The notes below the pieces were generated by a model. It had not been told where the DNA came from, ran no database searches, and saw nothing but the letters and a program-made list of their open reading frames with translations. A DNA stretch of 64,000 bases from Paludibacteraceae bacterium. Its GTDB lineage: Bacteria; Bacteroidota; Bacteroidia; Bacteroidales; Paludibacteraceae. The position numbers and the translations under genes were made by a program. The DNA lies in assembly GCA_017391525.1 (NCBI GenBank), contig JAFOYE010000011.1:124001-188000 (forward strand), in the 5' to 3' direction. Shown in pieces: positions 55,072 to 62,303 of the stretch. Numbering within the stretch: the first letter of the stretch is position 1; every line of letters begins with the position of its first letter.

Positions 55072-56193
55072 ATGTTACTCAAGGAGTTACATATATTGAA
55101 TTATAAGAATATCCGTGAAGCCACTTTGCACTTCTCGGATAAGATTAATGCCTTTGTGGGTCTCAACGGACAAGGTAAAACGAATATACTAGATGCCATC
55201 TATTATTTAAGTTTTACCAAATCCGCATATAATGCTATTGATAGTCAAAATATTCATCACGATGAGGATATGGCGATGATTCAAGGAATATACCAAAACA
55301 TCAATGATGATGAACTAATCAGTTGTGGTATTAAGCGTGGCGTAAAAAAACAATTTCGCCGTGGCAAGAAAGATTATAAGCGATTGATAGACCATATTGG
55401 TTTGATACCGCTCGTGATGGTAAGTCCACAAGATAGCGAACTAGTAGTGGAGGGTAGTGACGAGCGACGTAAGTTCATGGATGGAGTAATCTCGCAATAC
55501 AGTAAGGCTTATTTGGAGCACTTAACTCAATATAATGTTCTGCTCAAGCAACGTAATGCACTACTCAAACAATATGCAGAGCAACCAGAACAATTGCCTG
55601 ATACACTAATGGAAGTGATTGAGCATCAGATGGTTTCTCATGCAATGCCTATATATCAAGCGCGTGTGCAATTCATTGAGCAGTTTGTGCCATACTTTCA
55701 ACAAGTGTATAGTGCAATCTCGGATGATAAAGAGCAAGTGTCACTGATCTACAAGTCGCAGTTGCATGAACGAGATTTACTGGAATCGCTAGCACGTACT
55801 CGTTCACGTGATTTGATATTAGGGTGGACTTCACAAGGTATACACAAGGATGAATTGGAGATGATGTTGGGTGAGTATCCTTTGAAGAGAGTCGGTAGTC
55901 AAGGACAACAAAAGTCCTACCTATTGGCTATGAAACTAGGACAGGCACTCTATTTGAAAGCAGAACATATCCTTAATACACAACCTATCTTGTTGCTAGA
56001 TGATATTTTTGACAAATTGGATAGTGAGCGAGTGGAGAGAATAGTACAACTGGTTGGGGATGAGCGATTTGGACAGATATTTATCACGGATACAGACCGT
56101 CAACACTTGACCAAGATACTAAGCCAAGAGCAATTTGATGCTAAATTATTTCACGTAGATAATGGCGAAGTTAGAACTCTGAACGAAAAATAA
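55072..56193 (+). CDS. recF: DNA replication and repair protein RecF
   Basis: 373 aa from ATG 55072 (3 bp after the upstream stop). An SMC-like ATPase that helps load RecA at gaps. Walker A is GLNGQGKTN. Family motifs are NYKNIREATLHF at the start, PQDSELVVEGSDERRKFMDG, the signature RVGSQGQQKSYLLAMKLGQA and Walker B ILLLDDIFDKLDSERV, followed by QIFITDTD. It is close behind the sigma-54 activator and probably in the same transcript. Confidence 0.96.
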   Translation: MLLKELHILNYKNIREATLHFSDKINAFVGLNGQGKTNILDAIYYLSFTKSAYNAIDSQNIHHDEDMAMIQGIYQNINDDELISCGIKRGVKKQFRRGKKDYKRLIDHIGLIPLVMVSPQDSELVVEGSDERRKFMDGVISQYSKAYLEHLTQYNVLLKQRNALLKQYAEQPEQLPDTLMEVIEHQMVSHAMPIYQARVQFIEQFVPYFQQVYSAISDDKEQVSLIYKSQLHERDLLESLARTRSRDLILGWTSQGIHKDELEMMLGEYPLKRVGSQGQQKSYLLAMKLGQALYLKAEHILNTQPILLLDDIFDKLDSERVERIVQLVGDERFGQIFITDTDRQHLTKILSQEQFDAKLFHVDNGEVRTLNEK

Positions 56194-56223
56194 ACTATAA
56201 TATTAACTTAAAAACAAAAGCGT

Positions 56224-57687
56224 ATGAAAAAATTTACTCTTTTACTTAGCGCAATGCTCTTCAGTGTGATGAGTTTTGCTACTGTTATTACTTTTGATGC
56301 AGACGTTGATAAAGGTAATGCAGGAACCGATTCTAACAACGCTGCTGCGTATACCATTACAAAAGATGGTGTAACAGTAACAGTATCTAGTGGTATTCTC
56401 GGTACTTACAACAACGAGATGCACTATCGTATTTACAAAAATCAAACTTTGACTGTTACTTCTACAGTAGGTAATGTCACTTCAGTAGAGTTCACATGTA
56501 CTGCAAACGATGATACCAAGTATGGTCCAGGTTGCTTCACATGGTCTACTGGCAATTACACTTATTCTGGTGCAAAGGGTACATGGTCTGGTTCTGCTAG
56601 TGAAATCGTGTTTACCGCTTCTTCTAACCAAGTACGTGCTACTCAAGTAGTTGTAACTATTGAAGGCGAAGGTGGTGGAAACCAAGGAGGTAACGATGAT
56701 CCTGTAACTCCAGAAGGTGCTACTGAAATCAAAGGTCTTGTTTATGCAGATGCATATTACTATGAGTATGATGGTGTAGCATATTACGATATCGATATGT
56801 ATAAGGATATTGATATGGATACATACGAATATACTTATCCAGAAGTTTATGTATCATTAGAGGCAAAAAGCAAAACTGCGCTCAATGGAACATATGATGT
56901 ATGGTATGCAGGTTATTGGAAAAGCGTAAACGATTCTGTAGAAATTAATGAAACAACTCCTGGTACAATAACTATCAAGAATACTGATAACGAGGGTAAC
57001 TACTCAGTTTCTGGTTCATTCGTGGGCACAGATGGTAAGACTTATAGCTTTAATGATGTAGTTAGTGTATGGGCTTTTGACTTTGATAATTACGAGGAGA
57101 TAACATTGTCAGAGGGTGGTAATAATACTGACAACCCTGGCACAGACAATCCTGGTAACGATAACCCAGGTACATCAACAGGTACTATTACTTTTGACGC
57201 TGACGTAGATAAAGGTAATGCTTCATTGGATGCTTCTAACCAAACTCCTTATTCTGTTTCTAAAGAGGGTGTTACTCTTGATGTAACAAAGGGTATCATT
57301 GGTACTTATAACAATGAGAACCACTATCGTATTTACAAGAGCGAAACGCTTACTATCACTTCTACTGTAGGTAATATCGTTTCTGTAGAGTTTACATGTA
57401 CAGCAAAAAATGATGAGAAATATGGTCCTGGTTGCTTCACATGGTCTACTGGCGATTATTTTTACTCTGGCGCTGTAGGTACATGGACTGGTAACGCAAC
57501 TTCAGTTGAGTTTGTGGCATCAACTAACCAAGTTCGTGCTTCTCAAATCGTAGTTAAGGTTGCTACTTCTACTGGTGTTGAGGATGTAACAACCGTAGTA
57601 GTTCCTGTAAAAGTAATGCAAAATGGTCAAGTAATGATCATGCGTGGTGAGAATGTTTACAATGCAGCGGGTGTGCAAGTAAAATAA
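56224..57687 (+). CDS. Secreted protein with two copies of a beta-rich module and a Bacteroidales C-terminal tail
   Basis: 487 aa with a signal peptide (1-19, MSFAT). Two homologous modules of about 125 aa lie at 21-146 and 320-445; shared strings are TFDADVDKGNA, YNNE-HYRIYK, TSTVGN, VEFTCTA and YGPGCFTWSTG. Between them is a Tyr/Asp-rich domain (about 165-300) and a linker of NPGNDNPGT type. The end (VEDV, KVMQNGQVMIMRG, YNAAGVQVK) matches the tails of the two giant proteins at 140-12159. The modules look like extracellular binding domains. Function unknown. Confidence 0.8.
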   Translation: MKKFTLLLSAMLFSVMSFATVITFDADVDKGNAGTDSNNAAAYTITKDGVTVTVSSGILGTYNNEMHYRIYKNQTLTVTSTVGNVTSVEFTCTANDDTKYGPGCFTWSTGNYTYSGAKGTWSGSASEIVFTASSNQVRATQVVVTIEGEGGGNQGGNDDPVTPEGATEIKGLVYADAYYYEYDGVAYYDIDMYKDIDMDTYEYTYPEVYVSLEAKSKTALNGTYDVWYAGYWKSVNDSVEINETTPGTITIKNTDNEGNYSVSGSFVGTDGKTYSFNDVVSVWAFDFDNYEEITLSEGGNNTDNPGTDNPGNDNPGTSTGTITFDADVDKGNASLDASNQTPYSVSKEGVTLDVTKGIIGTYNNENHYRIYKSETLTITSTVGNIVSVEFTCTAKNDEKYGPGCFTWSTGDYFYSGAVGTWTGNATSVEFVASTNQVRASQIVVKVATSTGVEDVTTVVVPVKVMQNGQVMIMRGENVYNAAGVQVK

Positions 57688-57707
57688 TCTTTACTAACAT
57701 ATACTCA

Positions 57708-57742
57708 AAAACGAGTTGCCTCATCCCCAGGCAACTCGTTTT
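57708..57742. terminator. Bidirectional terminator
   Basis: A 14-bp perfect stem (AAAACGAGTTGCCT with its complement, 57708-57721/57729-57742) between converging genes. Confidence 0.9.
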
Positions 57743-57791
57743 CTTTGTGGAAAAGTAATTGAAAACAAAAATGTATAACTGATAAATAGAT

Positions 57792-58130
57792 TTAATCTAC
57801 AGTTTTGAAGCGTACTTGCTCGCGGCTAAAGAGGAACTGAATAGGGGAATATTTATATCCCGCTTCCGTGGTTATTGGTTTGCCCCAGAATAGATAGGCA
57901 TGTTCACCACGGCGTACATATGCACCTTGCTCCTTCCATTGCTCAAATGTCAATAATTCTTTATCGAGTAAGTTGTAACACTCACGTAGTAACTGATTCT
58001 TTGTGAATTTAGTTCTTCCAGCAGCTTTTGCCATTTCCTCTAAACCGTTTGTAATAGTGCGGAGATGTGCACGATAATCTTTCATCTTGTTGGCGGTTAC
58101 TTGATCCACCTGGTTAGTAGTAGTTGTCAT
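57792..58130 (-). CDS. Small ArdC-like (N-terminal ssDNA-binding domain type) protein
   Basis: 112 aa, no signal peptide. The part LTFEQWKEQGAYVRRGEHAYLFWGKP resembles the core of ArdC N-terminal domains (antirestriction/ssDNA binding in plasmids and conjugative elements). The helical N-terminal 75 residues are not clearly related. It may be a remnant or a reduced form of such a protein; no conjugation genes are present here. It may share a transcript with the 41-aa ORF upstream. Confidence 0.65.
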   Translation of the reverse strand: MTTTTNQVDQVTANKMKDYRAHLRTITNGLEEMAKAAGRTKFTKNQLLRECYNLLDKELLTFEQWKEQGAYVRRGEHAYLFWGKPITTEAGYKYSPIQFLFSREQVRFKTVD

Positions 58131-58191
58131 AATAATAAAATTGAAAAGGTGAATAATAAATTGTTATATAAATTTCTTTTTGTTCATTTTC

Positions 58192-58317
58192 TTATTTAGC
58201 AGGCACAGCTATTATTTGCATTGAAATAAGTAGGCTATAAAAGTTCTCACAAAAATCTTTCATTGTTGCTTGCATGTCAAAGGCAGGAGTTTGGGAAAAG
58301 TTCAATTCTAGTTGCAT
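58192..58317 (-). CDS. Possible small protein, 41 aa
   Basis: An ATG-to-TAA frame that starts MQLELNFSQTPAF and ends IIAVPAK. It lies between a promoter-like element and the ArdC-like gene, whose start is 61 bp downstream. No family is recognised; it has a helical, mildly hydrophobic middle (CENFYSLLISMQ). It may be a small gene or a leader peptide. Confidence 0.4.
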   Translation of the reverse strand: MQLELNFSQTPAFDMQATMKDFCENFYSLLISMQIIAVPAK

Positions 58318-58378
58318 AATGTAGTCGTTTTAATAGTTAATAATATCAGTGAATTGTCTCATTTTTTGTTTGACGCTG

Positions 58379-58386
58379 CAAAATTA
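58379..58386 (-). promoter_or_regulatory. Putative -7 element for the 41-aa ORF/ArdC-like gene
   Basis: Minus-strand TAATTTTG. No clear -33 element. Confidence 0.45.
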
Positions 58387-58432
58387 CTATGTCAAACTGC
58401 TAAAACTTGTCAGTGTGAAGAAAAAAATGCAA

Positions 58433-58468
58433 AAAAAATGCACTTTTTTTGTAGAAAGTGCATTTTTT
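58433..58468 (-). terminator. Terminator of the WYL regulator gene
   Basis: AAAAAATGCACTTT (58433-58446) pairs with AAAGTGCATTTTTT (58455-58468); on the minus strand a T-rich tract follows. Confidence 0.8.
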
Positions 58469-58505
58469 AGTGAAATATACCGTTTTTTTTGTTGTTTTAT
58501 CCTTC

Positions 58506-59426
58506 TTAATCGGTTTTCTTCTTTTTGCAGTACATTTGGTATGCCTTCTTGGCCTCGTCTTTGAATACTTTAACGAGTGATGCTGGTTCTACTATTCGAA
58601 TATCTGTTCCGTGTGTGCGAAGTTCTTGGATAAAGTCAAATGTTGGTGCTACAAAATATTCAAAGTAGGTGTAGTTAAGGTGCTGACGTATTTCTTTTTG
58701 TGAAGTATGCAATGGTAAAAGGCGGAGAAATTGAGTTGATTTCTCGTTTGCTTCAATAATAATCTTTTTTGGATCTACATTTCGAAATACACCATAGTAG
58801 GGTGCGAAGAAAGTATGTGCATTGAATTTTTTCGGATAAGTGAACACGTTGTTGGTCAGTTCAATTCTTTGAATTCGGTCTAATGCATACACACGTGTTT
58901 CTGTTGGGTGGGTAGATGGACAACCTGCTACATACCAACGTTGTTTGAAAGCCTTAAGGCAGTATGGAGATAATAGAAAGTCGTATGTTTCGTTGCGAAC
59001 AAAATTATGGTAGGTTACTTTTAGTTGGGTACGTGTACGAATGGCATCCACAATAGAAGTTAGGTACTGCGTACCAAGAGGAATATCTTCGTACAAGATC
59101 GCCTCGCTCATATCCTGTGCTTGATCCAACATAGAATGCACGGACATAGCGTTGAGCAGCCATTTGCGCGTTACTCCTCCGTTGATATCATTCTTATTTT
59201 CAATATAATACACACATCCTCGTGCTCGGTCGCACTTGATTTCTACATCAAATATCTCTTCGATTTCCTGTTTGTATCGATGAAAGCGGCGCTCTGGAAT
59301 TTCATCTTCGTGGTTGTCGTTGTATCGGCAGCGGGACCAGCGATTATTGATGTCTTGACGCGTTAAATGACCCGATGCGATAGCATCGATCAGCCAAAAA
59401 TATACGTTAACTTGATGTGCAGCCAT
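58506..59426 (-). CDS. WYL-domain transcriptional regulator
   Basis: 306 aa. An N-terminal helical/winged-helix part (1-95: WLIDAIASGHLTRQDINNRW and ERRFHRYKQEIEEIF) is followed by a WYL domain (about 125-205: LTSIVDAIRTRTQLKVTY, LSPYCLKAFKQRWYVAG, YALDRIQRIEL) and a WCX-type C-terminal domain (205-290). WYL domains sense ligands, often nucleotides or nucleic acid, and control phage-defence or stress genes in many species. No defence genes lie beside it here. It has its own terminator. Confidence 0.9.
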   Translation of the reverse strand: MAAHQVNVYFWLIDAIASGHLTRQDINNRWSRCRYNDNHEDEIPERRFHRYKQEIEEIFDVEIKCDRARGCVYYIENKNDINGGVTRKWLLNAMSVHSMLDQAQDMSEAILYEDIPLGTQYLTSIVDAIRTRTQLKVTYHNFVRNETYDFLLSPYCLKAFKQRWYVAGCPSTHPTETRVYALDRIQRIELTNNVFTYPKKFNAHTFFAPYYGVFRNVDPKKIIIEANEKSTQFLRLLPLHTSQKEIRQHLNYTYFEYFVAPTFDFIQELRTHGTDIRIVEPASLVKVFKDEAKKAYQMYCKKKKTD

Positions 59427-59492
59427 GTGCTCTAAAGTTTTAAAAGTTTCATCGCCCTAACGGGCTGTTCAAAAAGTTCTAAAAGTTTTAGG

Positions 59493-59645
59493 TTATTTGC
59501 GGATGAGCATTTCGCAGTTCTTGCAGTCGAACTCTAATGTGAGTATAGTGCCGTTTTGCAGTCGAAGATAGCGTGGCTCATTAGCCATAGGATTGATTTT
59601 CCTACAGTGACCTAACTCGTTGAGTATACAATACTTACAAGTCAT
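59493..59645 (-). CDS. Detached Cys-rich tail of the U32 peptidase, 50 aa
   Basis: 50 aa. The sequence starts MTCKYCILNELGHC and ends LEFDCKNCEMLIRK, with Cys at 3, 6, 14, 41 and 44. This is what the C-terminus of Bacteroidetes U32 peptidases looks like (a Cys-rich, probably zinc-binding tail). Here it is a separate frame whose ATG overlaps the U32 stop by one base (TGATG). Translational coupling or a one-base sequence error that split the gene are both possible. Confidence 0.75.
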   Translation of the reverse strand: MTCKYCILNELGHCRKINPMANEPRYLRLQNGTILTLEFDCKNCEMLIRK

Positions 59646-61156
59646 CAAAGGTTCATTAATTCTCGTCTCCATTGGTTGAGTTGGCTAATAGGTATGAAAT
59701 ATGGGAAATGCTCAGAGCATACTTGGTTATTGTTGAAAACTTGAATATTCTTAACCGCAAGATCTGTATCTCCTAGTTTGCTGAGTTGCTGAATAATAGT
59801 TTGTAATGCTCTTTCTGTATTATTGGCATCTTGGTGCTCGGCGATAAAATCTGCAGTGCTGTCACCAATAGTGAGGCGATAACCTTCTGGTATCACTTCA
59901 AAACGAATATCTACAGGTATTTGGCGTTTGGCTTGAAGTGAGCGTAGAAAGACTGTATCTAAATTACGGTATAATATTGTACCTCTTTGAAGAGTTGGCA
60001 TTTGGTTTGGATATATCCATTCGCCATCTATACGGTTAATAGCAAACCCTTTGTCGCCAAAGCATATACCATCGCCGTTATGCAATATAATGTTGGATTG
60101 TAGTTGCACACAGATAGCATCTTTGCGTAGGGCTACTACTCGTCCAATCTTCTCTCCTGTTGATTTAGGGGTATCCCAGTTGGCCATTTGTGGAGTGCGC
60201 TTGTGCAGAAAATACTCCGTTTGTCCACGGTGGAATGTTTTCGCAGGATTGGGTGTAAAGTTGTATGTTTGAACGGATGGGGTAGATGCTTGTTGCAAAT
60301 TCGGGTTAGCTGTAATGATTTGATCAAGCAGTTGTCGATAGTATGCCACAATATTGGTGACGTAGTCACGATCTTTGAGGCGACCTTCTATTTTGAAGGT
60401 AGTGACACCTGCTTCTATCATCTGAGCAAGATGCAAACTACGATCCATATCTTGGAGTGAAAGTAGATAACGTTGGTGGATAGGTTGACCATAATTATCT
60501 AATATCTCATTGCCATCCTTGTCCAAGAGGTCATATCGTTGGCGACAGAGTTGTGCACAACAACCACGGTTGGCACTTCTATCCATTAAAACCTCAGACA
60601 AGTAGCAGCGTCCACTATAACTTACACATAATGCGCCGTGTACGAACGCTTCTAATTCAATAGGTGTTTGTGCAGTATGCGGTGTAGACTGTATAGCGTT
60701 ATTGATGTTTTGTATTTCTTGGAGAGAGAGTTCTCGGGCAAGGACTACTCGGCGAAATCCAAGTTGTTGCAGATGAAGTACTTGCTCCGGTGTGCGGTTA
60801 TCGCATTGGGTTGATGCATGCAATCGGATAGGTGGAAGGTCATAGTTGAGCAGATTGAGGTCTTGTATAATAAGTGCATCCACTCCTACCTTATGTAAAT
60901 CGTGCGCGAGCGCACATGCGCGTGGATACTCGTGATCATAGAGTAGGGTATTAAGTGTCACAAGTACCTGAGCACCAAAGCGATGCGCATATTGAACCAA
61001 TGCCGCTATGTCTTCAATACTATTGCTAGCTGCTTGGCGGGCACCAAACTCTGGTGCTCCAATATACACAGCATCAGCTCCTGCATCAATAGCCGCTTTA
61101 CCTACTTCAAGGTCGCGGGCTGGTGTCAATAATGATATGTGCGTTGCGGGTTTCAA
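59645..61156 (-). CDS. Peptidase U32 family protein
   Basis: 503 aa, cytoplasmic. N-terminal U32 barrel: LTPARDLEVGKAAIDAGADAVYIGAP, VTLNTLLYD, LHASTQCDNRTPEQV, VHGALCVSYSGRCYLS, a Cys cluster in RSANRGCCAQLCR and FKIEGRLKDRDYV. The C-terminal part (about 290-500) is beta-rich. Relatives include TrhP and RlhA, which hydroxylate tRNA and 23S rRNA, so an RNA-modification role is more likely than proteolysis (inference). Its usual Cys-rich tail is encoded by the overlapping small gene. Confidence 0.92.
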   Translation of the reverse strand: MKPATHISLLTPARDLEVGKAAIDAGADAVYIGAPEFGARQAASNSIEDIAALVQYAHRFGAQVLVTLNTLLYDHEYPRACALAHDLHKVGVDALIIQDLNLLNYDLPPIRLHASTQCDNRTPEQVLHLQQLGFRRVVLARELSLQEIQNINNAIQSTPHTAQTPIELEAFVHGALCVSYSGRCYLSEVLMDRSANRGCCAQLCRQRYDLLDKDGNEILDNYGQPIHQRYLLSLQDMDRSLHLAQMIEAGVTTFKIEGRLKDRDYVTNIVAYYRQLLDQIITANPNLQQASTPSVQTYNFTPNPAKTFHRGQTEYFLHKRTPQMANWDTPKSTGEKIGRVVALRKDAICVQLQSNIILHNGDGICFGDKGFAINRIDGEWIYPNQMPTLQRGTILYRNLDTVFLRSLQAKRQIPVDIRFEVIPEGYRLTIGDSTADFIAEHQDANNTERALQTIIQQLSKLGDTDLAVKNIQVFNNNQVCSEHFPYFIPISQLNQWRRELMNL

Positions 61157-61199
61157 GGTTCTAAAAGTTGTATGGGTTTTAGACGTTTTAAAGGTAGTG

Positions 61200-61727
61200 T
61201 TAGCGGAGCATATTGCTCAGTTCATACATCACTATTCCTGCGGTGACGCTGACGTTGAGCGAATGTTTGGTTCCATATTGTGGAATCTCTATACAACCAT
61301 CAGCAGCATCTACTACCTCTTGTTGTACGCCAAACACCTCATGTCCCATGATGATGGCAGTCTTTTGATTTTTAGGTAGTTGCATATCATGGAGTAGCGT
61401 AGATCCATGTGCTTGTTCAATGGCATATACGGTATATCCATCTGCTTGTAGGGCACGTATGGCGTCTAATGTGTGCTCAAAATAGCGCCAATCAACGGTG
61501 AGTTCAGCACCTAGGGCTGTTTTGTGAATTTCGTTGTTAGGTGGACAGCAGCAAATACCGCAGAGCCATACGCCTTGAAGGCAAAAAGCATCAGCAGTAC
61601 GGAAGACTGCACCAATATTATGTTGGCTGCGCACGTTATCTAGTACCACGATCAAAGGTACTTTTTGTGCTTCGTGAAAGGCCTCTGGTGTGAGGCGGTT
61701 CATCTCTTGTATCGTCGTTTTTTGCAT
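61200..61727 (-). CDS. TrmH/SpoU-family RNA 2'-O-methyltransferase
   Basis: 175 aa, SPOUT fold. Motif 1: VVLDNVRSQHNIGAVFRTADAF. Motif 2: TAIIMGHEVFGV. Motif 3: IPQYGTKHSLNVSVTAGIVMYEL. The small size without an N-terminal RNA-binding domain resembles TrmL and TrmH of the short type. The RNA target cannot be stated. The gene follows rimM. Confidence 0.92.
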   Translation of the reverse strand: MQKTTIQEMNRLTPEAFHEAQKVPLIVVLDNVRSQHNIGAVFRTADAFCLQGVWLCGICCCPPNNEIHKTALGAELTVDWRYFEHTLDAIRALQADGYTVYAIEQAHGSTLLHDMQLPKNQKTAIIMGHEVFGVQQEVVDAADGCIEIPQYGTKHSLNVSVTAGIVMYELSNMLR

Positions 61728-61787
61728 ATTGTTCTATTTGTGTTCCTAGCTTAAAGGTAGCCTAAGGGTAGCTGAATCCTATGGTGA

Positions 61788-62294
61788 TTAAGCGTTGAAG
61801 ATAAATGGTAGGCAGATGGTTAGTAGTTTATCTTCGGCGTTAATGTCTATGATAAAATCCTCGTGTATTGGAATGAGTCGTCCATCGCTGAGAGTGATGA
61901 GGGTATTGATGGTTGTTTCGTCCACTTGATCAACTGTTCCCAATTCTCCTTGATCCGTATCCATCACTCGATAACCTACTAGACTTTGCCATGTAGGCAT
62001 CACTTCGTCTTCTTGATTCATATCGCTCAGGAGCATAAATGCTTCGGTGCCGATGAGTCTTTGTGCTTCTTGTTCATCCGTGATATTGTCTAGTTGGAAG
62101 ATCAGACTATCGCTGCCTTTGCCTCGCCAATCTAGGACTCGGAATGGAACCAAAATATTGTCCAGTTTAAGTATTAGAAACGTAGCATCTGCATTGTCCC
62201 AATATTCATTACTCATGAGGCATTGCAATTCGCCTCGTTTACCATGGGTACGGGTGAGACGACCAATAGATATGACTTGTTCGTTGGTGATCAT
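61788..62294 (-). CDS. rimM: 16S rRNA processing protein RimM
   Basis: 168 aa. Ribosome maturation factor for the 30S head domain. The start ISIGRLTRTHGKRGELQC is the RimM signature; a PRC-barrel domain (about 95-165) with WQSLVGYRVMD and IPIHEDFIIDINAEDKLLTICLP ends the protein. Length is normal. It starts 9 bp after the helicase/nuclease gene ends. Confidence 0.95.
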   Translation of the reverse strand: MITNEQVISIGRLTRTHGKRGELQCLMSNEYWDNADATFLILKLDNILVPFRVLDWRGKGSDSLIFQLDNITDEQEAQRLIGTEAFMLLSDMNQEDEVMPTWQSLVGYRVMDTDQGELGTVDQVDETTINTLITLSDGRLIPIHEDFIIDINAEDKLLTICLPFIFNA

Positions 62295-62303
62295 ATATTG
62301 TCT

